Shown here in pieces: positions 16,882 to 25,798 of a stretch of DNA of 64,000 nt (positions are counted from its first letter, which is position 1; the number at the start of each line of letters is the position of its first letter). A model generated the notes under the pieces. The model had not been told where the DNA came from, ran no database searches, and saw only the letters and a program-made list of their open reading frames with translations. The position numbers and the translations under genes were made by a program. This DNA comes from Paenibacillus montanisoli (GTDB lineage: Bacteria; Bacillota; Bacilli; Paenibacillales; Paenibacillaceae): positions 930,001 to 994,000 of the forward strand of contig NZ_QLUW01000002.1 of assembly GCF_003268025.1 (NCBI RefSeq), given 5' to 3'.

Positions 16882-18014
16882 TACGCAGTCTTCTCCGCTG
16901 CCTGCGCGATGATTTCCACAACCAGCTCCGCTGTTTTTACGAGATCATCCGCTTTAATTTGTTCGTTCGTCGTATGGATATGCTCGTAGCCGATCGCCAG
17001 ATTGACGGTAGGAACGCCATGGCCGTTGAAAATATTCGCATCGCTGCCGCCGCCGGAATGGAACAGCTTCGGCGTTCTGCCCATCTTGACGATCGCCGCT
17101 TTCGCCAGCTCAACGACCTCGTCGCCGTCCGTGAAGTTGAACGCCGGGTAAATCAGCTTGCTCTCGAACTCCGCCTTCGCCCCGAATTCCGATGCTACCG
17201 CCATAACGGCTTCGCGCATCGACTCCACCTGCTTGTCCAGCTTTTCCTGCACGATGCTGCGCGCTTCGGCGTCCAGCTTGACGAAGTCGCAGACGATATT
17301 CGTCGCGCCGCCGCCTTCGAATCGGCCGATGTTCGCCGTCGTTTCGTGATCGATCCGGCCTAACGTCATCCGGGAAATCGCTTTGCCCGCAACCTGGATC
17401 GCGCTGATGCCGTCCTCCGGATTCACGCCGGCGTGAGCCGATTTGCCATGGATTTTAATCGTAATCTTCGCTTGCGATGGAGCCGCTACGGCAATATCGC
17501 CGATCGGACCGTTGGAATCGAGCGCGTAACCGAACTTCGCCTTCAGCTTTTTGCTGTCGAGCGCCGCAGCGCCAACCAAGCCGCTCTCCTCGCCAACCGT
17601 AATGACGAGCTGGATCGGACCATGCGGAAGGTTCTGCTCTTTAATCACTTTGATCGCTTCGAACATGGCGGCAATCCCGGCCTTGTCATCGCTGCCGAGA
17701 ATCGTCGTGCCGTCGCTTCTTATGTATCCGTCCGCATCCAAACGCGGCTTAATGCCTTTGCCCGGGACGACCGTATCCATGTGCGAAGTGAAGAAAATGA
17801 CCGGTGCCCCCTCCTTGCCGTTCGCCTCAAGCATCGCGATCAGATTGCCTGCGCCATGCCCGGTAATGCTTGCGGCATCGTCTTCTTCCACCGAAAAGCC
17901 GAGCTCCTTCAGCTTTCCTGTCAGTACATCGCAAATCTCCCGCTCATGCTTCGTCTCGCTGTCGACCTGGACAAGCTCCATAAATTCATCAATTAGTCGT
18001 TGATTGTTAATCAT
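16881..18014 (-). CDS. yqjE: M20-family peptidase, PepT-like (YqjE)
   Basis: 377 residues, close to the 371 of B. subtilis YqjE. Di-zinc exopeptidase fold: TSHMDTVVPG (~78-87) and GSDDKAG (~109-115) carry metal ligands, GEESG (~143-147) carries the catalytic Glu, ALDSNG (~166-171) a further Asp, and HIHTTNE near the C-terminus the last His. A lid/dimer domain interrupts at ~175-290. Annotated in related genomes as tripeptidase-like; the true substrate is unknown. ATG 18014 follows GGAGG; the frame continues six codons upstream without support. Confidence 0.9.
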   Translation of the reverse strand: MINNQRLIDEFMELVQVDSETKHEREICDVLTGKLKELGFSVEEDDAASITGHGAGNLIAMLEANGKEGAPVIFFTSHMDTVVPGKGIKPRLDADGYIRSDGTTILGSDDKAGIAAMFEAIKVIKEQNLPHGPIQLVITVGEESGLVGAAALDSKKLKAKFGYALDSNGPIGDIAVAAPSQAKITIKIHGKSAHAGVNPEDGISAIQVAGKAISRMTLGRIDHETTANIGRFEGGGATNIVCDFVKLDAEARSIVQEKLDKQVESMREAVMAVASEFGAKAEFESKLIYPAFNFTDGDEVVELAKAAIVKMGRTPKLFHSGGGSDANIFNGHGVPTVNLAIGYEHIHTTNEQIKADDLVKTAELVVEIIAQAAEKTA

Positions 18015-18091
18015 CGGCTTTCCTCCGTTCATCGGTTTCGATTACAATAAGGACATACTTGTTTTATCTTGTACGAAAGGAGCATGCCAAC

Positions 18092-18190
18092 ATGCGTCCC
18101 AACCGGATTATGAAAGTATTTATTTGGGTGCTGATCGCTTCGCTGTTGCTCTCTACGCTATTAATGGGCATCGGCTGGATTTTCCAATAA
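18092..18190 (+). CDS. prli42: Prli42-like single-pass micropeptide (32 aa)
   Basis: 32 residues: short basic N-terminus (MRPNRIMK) and one membrane helix at ~9-31 containing STLLMG. This fits Prli42, the membrane peptide that anchors the stressosome in Listeria and is widespread in Bacillales. AAAGGAG lies 9 nt before ATG 18092. Divergent from yqjE. The last 30 nt overlap the 3' end of lipB on the other strand. Family assignment rests on size and the helix motif; function here is inferred. Confidence 0.7.
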   Translation: MRPNRIMKVFIWVLIASLLLSTLLMGIGWIFQ

Positions 18191-18880
18191 CCCGGAAGAC
18201 TCCGCAACCTCGCAGCCGAACTGCCTGCAGAAATGAGGCAGCAGCTCGACAGCCGTTTGCTCGACCGTCAAGTGAATGCCGGTTACGTCGGCGAACGAAG
18301 TCACCGCATAGTCTTGAATGCCGCAAGGAATGATCCCCCGAAATCCATCCTGTGCAATGCCCGCCTTAATATTCAGCGCAAATCCATGGCTCGTCACAAA
18401 TCCCCGGCGAGTTCTGGCTTTATTGAATTTCACGCCGATCGCCGCGATTTTCTCGTCGCCTACCCATACGCCGGTATATTCCGGCTTCCTTCCGCCCTCG
18501 ATGCCATAGCCTGCAAGCCAGTCGATGATGGCTTGCTCCAATTGACGCAAATACCCATGTAAATCAAGGTTCGCCCCGTCGAGGTAAAGAAGCGGATAAC
18601 CGACCAGCTGACCCGGGCCATGATAGGTAATATCCCCGCCCCGGTCGATTTGAAACAGACCGATGCCGCGGGCCGCCAGCTCTTCCTCGGAATAGAGCAG
18701 ATGCTCGGGATGGCGCTGGGAGCCGACCGTGTACGTCGGCGGATGCTGAAGAAGGAGCAGCGTTTCACGGCGCTCCTCCTTGTCGATTTGTTTCACATAT
18801 GCCTTCTGCAAATCCCATGCTTCGGCATAGCCGAGCATAGGCGTATAGCGGACATCAATCCGTTTCGCGTCCGTTGTCAT
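18161..18880 (-). CDS. lipB: Lipoyl(octanoyl) transferase LipB
   Basis: 239 residues. Moves octanoyl from acyl carrier protein to lipoyl domains, the first step in protein lipoylation. LipB signature RGGDITYHGPGQ at ~80-91, Lys144 (GDEKIAAIG) and catalytic Cys186 (IIPCGI) are present, so this is the LipB type and not the LipM type used by B. subtilis. ATG 18880 is preceded by GGGG; it starts 17 nt after bkdB, suggesting co-expression with the lipoate-requiring E2 subunit. Its stop codon lies 30 nt inside the convergent prli42 gene. Confidence 0.93.
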   Translation of the reverse strand: MTTDAKRIDVRYTPMLGYAEAWDLQKAYVKQIDKEERRETLLLLQHPPTYTVGSQRHPEHLLYSEEELAARGIGLFQIDRGGDITYHGPGQLVGYPLLYLDGANLDLHGYLRQLEQAIIDWLAGYGIEGGRKPEYTGVWVGDEKIAAIGVKFNKARTRRGFVTSHGFALNIKAGIAQDGFRGIIPCGIQDYAVTSFADVTGIHLTVEQTAVELLPHFCRQFGCEVAESSGLLENPADAH

Positions 18881-18897
18881 TGCATGCAAGCCCCGTT

Positions 18898-20271
18898 TCA
18901 ATACAGCTTCGTATCCAGATTGAAGCTTTCCAAATTTTCTTTTACCCGCTGCAAGAACCGTCCGCAAATAACGCCGTCGAGAATCCGGTGATCCAGCGAC
19001 AAACAAATATTCGCCATCGAGCGGATCGCGATCATGTCGTCTATGACGACAGGACGCTTCACGATCGATTCGCAGGTGACGATGGCCGCTTGCGGATAGT
19101 TGATGATCGGATAGGAAAGGATCGAGCCGAAGGAGCCCGTATTGTTCACGGTGAACGTGCCGCCTTCCATATCGGAGAGCGTCAGCTTGCCATCGCGCGT
19201 TTTGCGGGCAAGATCCTCGATCTCGCGGGCCAATCCGGCGATATTTTTTTGATCGGCGTTTTTGATGACCGGTACTTTAACGGCATCTTCCGTTCCAACC
19301 GCAAGGCCGATGTGAATATCGCGCTTGACGATAATTTTGTCTACGGCCCATACCGAGTTCATGATCGGGAAATCCTTGATCGCGTTGACGACGGCTTTGA
19401 CCCAGAAAGCGAGATAAGTCAGGTTGACGCCTTCCCGCTTCTTGAAATCGTCCTTCAGCTTGTTGCGCAGGGCAACCAGGTTCGTTACGTCGACTTCCAT
19501 CATCATCCAAGCATGCGGAATTTCGGTGACGCTCTGGCGCATGTTGCGCGCAATCGCGTTTCGGACCGGCGTTACGTCGATGAAATATTCGCTTCTTCCC
19601 GGCACCTGCTTCTCGACGTCGACGCTCGGAATGCGCGGCGTTTCGGACAGATGCAATCCGGACGAACGCACCTCGCCGCCGCTCTTATTCCCCTGCAGCG
19701 CGCCGCCGCTGGTGTTCCCGTTACCGTTGGCAGGACGCGACGCACGACCCGACTCCACGAACGCCAGCACATCCTTACGGGTAATACGACCGCCAAGCCC
19801 GGTTCCTTCGATCGCGGACAGGTTGACATTATGCTCTGCCGCCAGCTGCTGAACAGCGGGGGAATACCGGTAGCGCATGCTGTCGTTCCCATCGCCGCCG
19901 GATGCGGCTGCTGCGCCTTGGGCGCGGACTGCCGCGCGCTCATGGCTGCCAACGGAAGATGCAGGCGCTTTCGGGGCACTGCTGCTTCCGGCAGCAGGCG
20001 AAATGCCTGGCGTCCCGGCTTCCACCTCATCGGCTTCGACGAGGCAGATCGGCGTGCCTACTGGGACCGTTTCGCCTGGGCCGACCAGTATTCGAATCAG
20101 CTTCCCTTGAATGGTCGCGGGTAGTTCTGCATTTACTTTGTCTGTTAGAATTTCACAGATCGGCTCATACATTTCGATGACATCGCCAGGCTGCTTGAGC
20201 CATTTGTCAATCGTCGCGGAAACAAGCGATTCTGCGAGCTGTGGCATGACGACTTCCGTCACTTTTTTCAT
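18898..20271 (-). CDS. bkdB: Branched-chain 2-oxoacid dehydrogenase E2 (dihydrolipoyl acyltransferase)
   Basis: 457 residues. Lipoyl domain ~1-80 with the lipoyl-Lys45 in LTDKVNAE; an Ala/Pro/Gly/Ser linker; peripheral-subunit-binding domain ~135-172 (YSPAVQQLAAEHNVNL, GRITRKDV); acyltransferase domain from ~230 with the catalytic SLDHRILDG motif near the end. ATG 20271 follows AGGAG with 8-nt spacing. E2 core of the complex formed with the two E1 subunits and E3 encoded upstream. Supplies branched acyl-CoA primers for fatty acids if the complex is the Bkd type, as the E1 sequences suggest. Confidence 0.92.
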   Translation of the reverse strand: MKKVTEVVMPQLAESLVSATIDKWLKQPGDVIEMYEPICEILTDKVNAELPATIQGKLIRILVGPGETVPVGTPICLVEADEVEAGTPGISPAAGSSSAPKAPASSVGSHERAAVRAQGAAAASGGDGNDSMRYRYSPAVQQLAAEHNVNLSAIEGTGLGGRITRKDVLAFVESGRASRPANGNGNTSGGALQGNKSGGEVRSSGLHLSETPRIPSVDVEKQVPGRSEYFIDVTPVRNAIARNMRQSVTEIPHAWMMMEVDVTNLVALRNKLKDDFKKREGVNLTYLAFWVKAVVNAIKDFPIMNSVWAVDKIIVKRDIHIGLAVGTEDAVKVPVIKNADQKNIAGLAREIEDLARKTRDGKLTLSDMEGGTFTVNNTGSFGSILSYPIINYPQAAIVTCESIVKRPVVIDDMIAIRSMANICLSLDHRILDGVICGRFLQRVKENLESFNLDTKLY

Positions 20272-20324
20272 TCCGACCACTCCTAAAACGTTTTGCGAAG
20301 CCTTTCACCGCTTCTGCTGCGTGC

Positions 20325-21308
20325 TTAATACAATGCCAGCTTCTTCATGGCTTCCTTTACTTTATCCTTATTCAGCATAAAGAACTTTTCGCCCGGTGGA
20401 TTAATCGGCATCGCCGGCACGTCAGGTCCGCACAGGCGCATGATCGGCGCATCCAGCTCATAGAGCATTTCCTCCGCGATAATCGCCGATACCTCTGCGC
20501 CGATGCCGCCGAACTTATTATCTTCGTGTATGATCAGCACCTTGCCTGTACGGCGGGCCGCTGCCAGGATCCCTTCTTGATCAAGCGGCTGAAGCGTGCG
20601 AAGGTCGAGCACATGCGCCGAAATGCCCTCTTCTTCAAGCTCCTCGGCTGCCTCCATCGCGAAATGAAGCGGAAGGCTGTAGCTGATGACGGTAATATCG
20701 TCGCCTTCGCGAAGCACGTTGGATTCTCCGATCGGCACGACGTAATCGCCGTCAGGCACGTCGCCGGATACGAGTTTATAGCATTTTTTATTTTCAAAAT
20801 AAATGACTGGGTCCGGATCGCGGACAGCCGCTTTCAGCAGCCCTTTCGCATCATAGGCCGTGTATGGCGCTACGATCTTGAGGCCGGGCGTTCCGAAGAA
20901 AACCGACTCCGGGCACTGCGAATGGTACAAGCCGCCGAAGATGCCGCCGCCGATCGGCGCGCGGATGACAAGCGGGCATGTCCAGTCGTTGTTGGAGCGG
21001 TAACGGATCTTGGCCGCTTCGCTAATAATTTGGTTCGTAGCCGGGAACATAAAGTCGGAATACTGCATTTCGGCGATCGGCTTCATGCCGTACATTGCCG
21101 CTCCGATTGCCGCTCCGACAATCGCGGATTCGGATAGCGGCGTATCAAGCACGCGCTCTTCGCCGAATTGTCCGATCAGCCCTTTGGTGGTCGTAAATAC
21201 GCCGCCTTTATGGCCGACGTCCTCGCCCAAGACGAAGACATCGTCGTCGCGTTCCATCTCTTCCTTCATAGCCAAGCGGATCGCATCAATATAGTCCATT
21301 TTCGGCAT
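20325..21308 (-). CDS. bkdAB: 2-oxoisovalerate dehydrogenase E1 beta subunit
   Basis: 327 residues. Transketolase-like pyrimidine-binding domain ~1-175 (GEDVGHKGGVF, DTPLSESAIVGAAIG, EMQYSDFMFPA) and transketolase C-terminal domain ~195-320. Works with the alpha subunit to decarboxylate branched-chain 2-oxoacids using thiamine diphosphate. ATG 21308 has AAGGAGG upstream; the longer upstream frame is unsupported. Starts 1 nt after the alpha-subunit stop, so translation is tightly coupled. A pyruvate-type E1 is possible but less likely. Confidence 0.92.
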   Translation of the reverse strand: MPKMDYIDAIRLAMKEEMERDDDVFVLGEDVGHKGGVFTTTKGLIGQFGEERVLDTPLSESAIVGAAIGAAMYGMKPIAEMQYSDFMFPATNQIISEAAKIRYRSNNDWTCPLVIRAPIGGGIFGGLYHSQCPESVFFGTPGLKIVAPYTAYDAKGLLKAAVRDPDPVIYFENKKCYKLVSGDVPDGDYVVPIGESNVLREGDDITVISYSLPLHFAMEAAEELEEEGISAHVLDLRTLQPLDQEGILAAARRTGKVLIIHEDNKFGGIGAEVSAIIAEEMLYELDAPIMRLCGPDVPAMPINPPGEKFFMLNKDKVKEAMKKLALY

Positions 21309-21309
21309 G

Positions 21310-22341
21310 TTAGCGTCCTCCTTCGCTATGATCGTCGGCATACACATGCTTCAAAATATCTTCCGGTTCCGGGAACGGCGCACGGTCGCCATAGGCCGTC
21401 GCCTCGTCGAGTGCCGCCTTGACCTGCTGCTGCATCGCTGCATCGCGCTCTTCGTCCCAAATGCCGCAATCGATCAAATATTGCTTGAATTTCGGCAGCC
21501 CGTCTTTGCCCCGGTGCTCATCCACTTCTTCTTTCGTGCGGTACGCCAGATCCTCGTCGGATGTGGAGTGCGGCGACAGCCGGTACATGACCGCTTCAAT
21601 GAGAGTCGGACCTTCGCCTCTCGCTGCGCGCTCGCGCGCTTCCTTGACGACGCGGTACACCTCGAGCGGGTCATTGCCGTCCACGCTGTAGCCTGGGAAG
21701 CCGTAGCCGAGGGCACGATCGGCGATTTTGCCGCCGACCTGCTTGTGAAGCGGTATCGAAATCGCATATTGATTGTTTTCGCACATGAAAATAACCGGCA
21801 GCTTATGAACGCCGGCAAAATTGGCGCCCTCGTGGAAATCCCCCTGATTGCTGGAGCCGTCGCCGAAGGTGACAATCGACACGAAATTTTTCTTCTTCAT
21901 CTTGGATGCCAACGCGAAGCCGACGGCATGTGGAACCTGGGTCGTAACCGGGCTGGATCCTGTAACAATGCGCAGGCGCTTGCAGCCGAAATGACCTGGC
22001 ATTTGGCGTCCGCCGCTGTTCGGATCCGCGGCTTTCGAGAATAGGGAAAGCATGAGCTCGCGCAAAGTCATGCCGCAAGCTAGAACGAATGCATAATCAC
22101 GATAGTAAGGCAAGAAATAATCGTTTTCGCGGTCAAGAGCGAATGCGGCGCCCACTTGAGCGGCTTCCTGACCGATACCGGAAACGTGAAACTTGATTTT
22201 GCCTGCCCTCTGAAGCAGTAGGCAGCGTTCGTCATAACGACGGGCGGTCGTCATAAACGTATACATTTCGATGGCTTGCTCGTCCGTAAGCCCAAGCGCA
22301 GCATGTCTGGATTGCTGCACGGCGGATTCGGATTGTGTCAT
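21310..22341 (-). CDS. bkdAA: 2-oxoisovalerate dehydrogenase E1 alpha subunit
   Basis: 343 residues. The thiamine-diphosphate motif GDGSSNQGDFHEG...ENNQ is at ~160-192; the phosphorylation-loop-like segment YRLSPHSTSDED is at ~255-266. Residues typical of the branched-chain E1 family include YYRDYAFVLACGMT and GRQMPGHFG. ATG 22341 follows AAGGAGGG. Upstream is lpdV across a 146-nt gap; downstream genes are bkdAB, bkdB and lipB, together forming the complex. Confidence 0.92.
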   Translation of the reverse strand: MTQSESAVQQSRHAALGLTDEQAIEMYTFMTTARRYDERCLLLQRAGKIKFHVSGIGQEAAQVGAAFALDRENDYFLPYYRDYAFVLACGMTLRELMLSLFSKAADPNSGGRQMPGHFGCKRLRIVTGSSPVTTQVPHAVGFALASKMKKKNFVSIVTFGDGSSNQGDFHEGANFAGVHKLPVIFMCENNQYAISIPLHKQVGGKIADRALGYGFPGYSVDGNDPLEVYRVVKEARERAARGEGPTLIEAVMYRLSPHSTSDEDLAYRTKEEVDEHRGKDGLPKFKQYLIDCGIWDEERDAAMQQQVKAALDEATAYGDRAPFPEPEDILKHVYADDHSEGGR

Positions 22342-22487
22342 GAGGGATGCCCTCCTTTTAGCTGCTATTATAACCAGGTACTAAGACTTGACTATACCCA
22401 TTATAACCGACTTTTACCGAAAAAGAAATGCTCCGTCAAATGCCGCGTCTTGCGATCTGGCTTACTATATAAAGATGCAGCTCCGGG

Positions 22488-23915
22488 CTAAAATGCGATT
22501 GATTTTCCGTTAACCGCTAACATTGCTTCACCCATGACCTCGGACAGCGTCGGATGCGGATGAATCACTTGTCCGACTTCCCAAGGCGTCGCATTCAGCA
22601 GCATCGCCAGCGATGCCTCGGACAGCAAATCGGTTGCATGCGGCCCGATCAGATGAACACCCAGCACATCATTCGTTTTCTCATCCGCGATCACCTTCGC
22701 GAATCCTTCCGTTTCGCCCAGCACATGAGCTTTGCCAATCGCTTGGAACGGAACTTTCCCGACTATAATAGCATGCCCCTGTTTGCGCGCTTCGTCTTCG
22801 GTCAGCCCGATTGAAGCAATTTCCGGCTTCGAGTAGATCGCTCTCGGTACGCGAGTATGGTCAGGCGCCTGTTCCTTCCCGCCTAGAATATGGTCAACGG
22901 CTACGATTGCCTCATGCGCTGCCGCATGGGCCAGCTGTAACCCGCCGTTTACATCGCCGACGGCATAGATGTGCGGCTCGTTGGTTTGAAAATAACCGTT
23001 TACGCGAATTACGCCCTTCTCGACGCGCACATCCGTATTTTCGAGTCCGATGCCTTCCACGTTCGCTTGACGGCCAACGGATACGAGCAGCCTTTCCGCA
23101 TTCAAAATAACGGAGCCGTCCGCCGTATCCGCCGCAATCGAAGCTTGTCCTTCCGTATAGGTATACGTATCAAGCTTCAATTGGATGCCGGTTAGGATCC
23201 GAACCCCTCTTCTTCTTAGCTGCTTCGTCAGCTCAGTAGACGCTTCGGCGTCTTCGCCGGGAAGCAGCCTGGAAGCCGCTTCGACGAGCGTGACTTCCAC
23301 GCCGAAGTCGATGAGCATTGACGCCCATTCGACGCCAATCACGCCGCCGCCGATAATCAGCACCGACGCCGGCAGCTCGTCCATTGCAAGCGCTTCGTCG
23401 CTGGTCATGATTTCATCCGGCTTCGGCTCCAAGCCCGGAAGAAACCGCGGGCGCGAACCTGTCGCGATGATTAGATTTTTCGGCACAATGGTTTCCATTT
23501 CGCCGTCCGGCAGCTCCACCGCCACGCTGCCGCTCTTAGGCGAGAATATCGACGGGCCGATTACTCTGCCGCTCCCACGCATCACGGTAATCTCATGCTT
23601 GCGCATCAAATATTGCAGCCCTTTGTACAGCCCTTCGACCGTATTGTCCTTTCTGCGCTGCACCTTCGTAAAATCTAGCGATATCGCGCCTTCTTCCACG
23701 TTGATGCCATATGTATCTGCCTTTAACATCGTTGAGTACACTTCTGCGCTGCGAAGCAGCGACTTGCTCGGAATACAGCCTTTATGTAAACATGTGCCGC
23801 CCAGTTTTTCTTTCTCTACCAATATGACTTTCATACCAGCTTGAGCCGCTCTAATGGCAGCCGTATATCCAGCAATGCCTCCGCCGATGATGGCTATATC
23901 GCATTGAATCGTCAT
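22488..23915 (-). CDS. lpdV: Dihydrolipoyl dehydrogenase (E3)
   Basis: 475 residues. FAD-binding IIGGGIAGYTAA (~9-20), redox disulfide Cys42-X4-Cys47 (GGTCLHKGC), NAD-binding IIGGGVIG, FAD second site IYAVGDV, and C-terminal catalytic His in HPHPTLSE. Reoxidises the lipoyl groups of E2. ATG 23915 has GAGGAG upstream. It is the first gene of the lpdV-bkdAA-bkdAB-bkdB-lipB run. A TACAAT -10-like box lies about 40 nt upstream, with a poor -35. The genes that precede lpdV in B. subtilis (bkdR, ptb, bcd, buk) are absent here. Confidence 0.95.
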   Translation of the reverse strand: MTIQCDIAIIGGGIAGYTAAIRAAQAGMKVILVEKEKLGGTCLHKGCIPSKSLLRSAEVYSTMLKADTYGINVEEGAISLDFTKVQRRKDNTVEGLYKGLQYLMRKHEITVMRGSGRVIGPSIFSPKSGSVAVELPDGEMETIVPKNLIIATGSRPRFLPGLEPKPDEIMTSDEALAMDELPASVLIIGGGVIGVEWASMLIDFGVEVTLVEAASRLLPGEDAEASTELTKQLRRRGVRILTGIQLKLDTYTYTEGQASIAADTADGSVILNAERLLVSVGRQANVEGIGLENTDVRVEKGVIRVNGYFQTNEPHIYAVGDVNGGLQLAHAAAHEAIVAVDHILGGKEQAPDHTRVPRAIYSKPEIASIGLTEDEARKQGHAIIVGKVPFQAIGKAHVLGETEGFAKVIADEKTNDVLGVHLIGPHATDLLSEASLAMLLNATPWEVGQVIHPHPTLSEVMGEAMLAVNGKSIAF

Positions 23916-24080
23916 TGCACGTGCTCCTCTCCGTTTCGTTACGCCTGTACAGTTCTATTGTACCTTTTTTCGATGCGTATTGAAAACAGCCGCTTTGGCC
24001 GCGAAATGGACAGCACTGCGGGAAAAAGGTATGATTAAGGCATACTTGTCGCGTTTAGCATACAGGAGGATTTTATTCGC

Positions 24081-24374
24081 ATGAAGCAAGTCATCGCCCG
24101 TTTTATTGCCGTTTTATTGCTTGTCATTCCGGGCTTAGCCGCCACTTACGGATTTCTTCTTATGAAGGATGCCATTTTTCATTATTTTTCTTCATTCGGC
24201 AACGAGACCGCCGTACGCGACTTCGAATGGTGGACGTTTATTTTGGGCATGGCGCTCTTCCTGCTTGGCGTTGGTTTTATCGGGGGATGGACGTTCTTCC
24301 GTGACCGCAAGCGCAATTATGTATCCGCCCGCTTCCGGGAGAAGCGGCCAAGGCCGCCGCGTCCGGGCGTCTAA
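24081..24374 (+). CDS. yqzF: DUF2627 membrane protein (YqzF)
   Basis: 97 residues with two membrane helices (~8-28 and ~50-72) and a basic C-terminal tail rich in Arg and Pro. Function unknown. AGGAGG precedes ATG 24081. Family and location next to the bkd genes agree with YqzF of B. subtilis, which is shorter (about 78 aa); the extra length is the basic tail. Divergent from lpdV. Confidence 0.85.
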   Translation: MKQVIARFIAVLLLVIPGLAATYGFLLMKDAIFHYFSSFGNETAVRDFEWWTFILGMALFLLGVGFIGGWTFFRDRKRNYVSARFREKRPRPPRPGV

Positions 24375-24382
24375 GACGAAAT

Positions 24383-24422
24383 AAGGCAGGCTCTCCGATC
24401 TCTGGAGATGCCCGCCTTTTTT
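24383..24422. terminator. Terminator between yqzF and clpP
   Basis: AAGGCAGGCTCTCC pairs imperfectly with GGAGATGCCCGCCTT, followed on the plus strand by TTTTTT. It sits between convergent yqzF and clpP and can serve both. Confidence 0.8.
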
Positions 24423-24426
24423 GCTT

Positions 24427-24999
24427 TTATAGAACGCGATCCGCTAGCCCGTAAGCCACCGCTTCCTCTGCGCTCATGAATCGATCCCGGTCCGAATCCC
24501 GCTCGATCTGTTCCTTCGATTGGCCCGTATGCTCCGCCAGCAAAACATTGATTTTCTCGCGCGTCTTCAATATCCAGCTGGCGTGGATTTGAATATCGGA
24601 TGCCTGGCCGCGCGCTCCGCCGAGCGGCTGGTGAATCATCACTTCGCTGTTCGGCAGGACGAACCGCTTTCCTTTGGCCCCTCCCGCAAGCAGAATGGCT
24701 CCGAAGCTTGCCGCGAAGCCGGTACAAATCGTCGAGACATCCGGTTTTATAAATTTCATCGTGTCGTAAATGGAAAAGCCCGCCGTAACGGAGCCGCCTG
24801 GACTGTTGATATAGAGCTGGATATCCTTTTCCGGGTCATCCGCAGCGAGGAACAGCAGCTGAGCGACGATCGCATTGGCCATCTGATCCTCGATTTCCCC
24901 GCTGACCATGACGATCCGATCCTTCAGCAGCCTGGAATAAATGTCGTAGCTCCGCTCTCCCCTGTTCGTCGACTCGATAATATAAGGTACTAAATTCAT
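24427..24999 (-). CDS. clpP: ClpP-type serine protease subunit (probable second paralogue)
   Basis: 190 residues. Catalytic triad Ser98 (GFAASFG), His123 (MIHQP) and Asp172 (ERDSDRD) are all in place; oxyanion loop GGSVTAG at ~68-74. Forms the tetradecameric chamber fed by Clp ATPases. The sequence around Ser98 departs from the housekeeping GMAASMGAFLL form, and the gene is beside an ECF sigma gene and far from the usual clpP context, so it is probably an additional ClpP. ATG 24999 has AAGGAGG upstream; 20 nt after the sigma-factor gene, same strand. Confidence 0.88.
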   Translation of the reverse strand: MNLVPYIIESTNRGERSYDIYSRLLKDRIVMVSGEIEDQMANAIVAQLLFLAADDPEKDIQLYINSPGGSVTAGFSIYDTMKFIKPDVSTICTGFAASFGAILLAGGAKGKRFVLPNSEVMIHQPLGGARGQASDIQIHASWILKTREKINVLLAEHTGQSKEQIERDSDRDRFMSAEEAVAYGLADRVL

Positions 25000-25019
25000 G
25001 CCGGTGCCTCCTTATTCGT

Positions 25020-25706
25020 TTATGCGGCATACAGCATGCTAACGGTTGAGCGGTTGCCCTGCGACTTATGAAGCTGACCGATCGCCTGAACGGAATCCAT
25101 TAACTGCTCCTCGGCATTGGCTAGAACGATTAACGCTTGCGAATCGCCGTCGCGAACCGCATTGACATATGCATAGAGCAAGCTTTCGTCAACCGGCTTT
25201 TCCGCTTCCCGCGATAGCTGGGCACGCTCCGATTGCTGCTTGAGCTTGGCGATTGCCGCTCTTGCCCGATGCAACGCCGCTTTTACGGCTCCTTCGGACA
25301 TCGACAGCTTTGCCGCCACGTCTTGGCCTTTGTATCCGAACAGCTCTCTCAGCAGATAGACCGTTCGTTGGAGCGGCGACAAATGGTGAAGCAGCAGGCG
25401 AAGCGCATATTCCAGTTCGTGCTGTTCATGCGAATCGCTAAACAAACGGCCTAAAGCAGCTTCTTGCAGCTTTAGCGTTTGGCTTGCCAGCCGCTTTCGG
25501 CGTAACTGATCCACTGCGATGTTCTTCGCAATCCGCAGCACATAAGCTGTCGGATTCGGATGAGTAATAGCGCCGTTCATGACCGGCAATGCCTTTAAGC
25601 ATGTTTCCTGAGCAAGATCCTCCGCATCCCACGTCGAACGGGTCAGCGATAAACAGTATCGGTAGAGGACAAATCTCATTTCCTCAACATCCGGCTTCGT
25701 CGTCAT
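25020..25706 (-). CDS. ECF-type sigma factor with short C-terminal extension
   Basis: 228 residues. Region 2 at ~10-75 with DAEDLAQETCLKALP and the PTAYVLRIAKNIAVDQLRRK segment; region 4 at ~100-155 with helix-turn-helix GYKGQDVAAKLSMSEGAVKAALHRAR. After ~160 an extension of about 65 residues follows, which could be a shortened SnoaL-like tail of the kind seen in ECF sigma factors that lack a separate anti-sigma partner; this is a guess. No anti-sigma gene is adjacent. ATG 25706 has GGAGG upstream. Target genes are unknown; clpP directly downstream is a candidate. Confidence 0.85.
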   Translation of the reverse strand: MTTKPDVEEMRFVLYRYCLSLTRSTWDAEDLAQETCLKALPVMNGAITHPNPTAYVLRIAKNIAVDQLRRKRLASQTLKLQEAALGRLFSDSHEQHELEYALRLLLHHLSPLQRTVYLLRELFGYKGQDVAAKLSMSEGAVKAALHRARAAIAKLKQQSERAQLSREAEKPVDESLLYAYVNAVRDGDSQALIVLANAEEQLMDSVQAIGQLHKSQGNRSTVSMLYAA

Positions 25707-25798
25707 TGTGGCACCTCCTCACTGTTAGCGTTCTGTTGTCATGACGTAAACGAATGAAGCGGCATAAAGGATACGCATGATTGAAAATTATTTTGATA

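Noticed and set aside
18874-20124. 416-codon plus-strand frame antisense to bkdB
   Set aside because: Antisense shadow; bkdB has lipoyl, binding and catalytic domains in the correct order.
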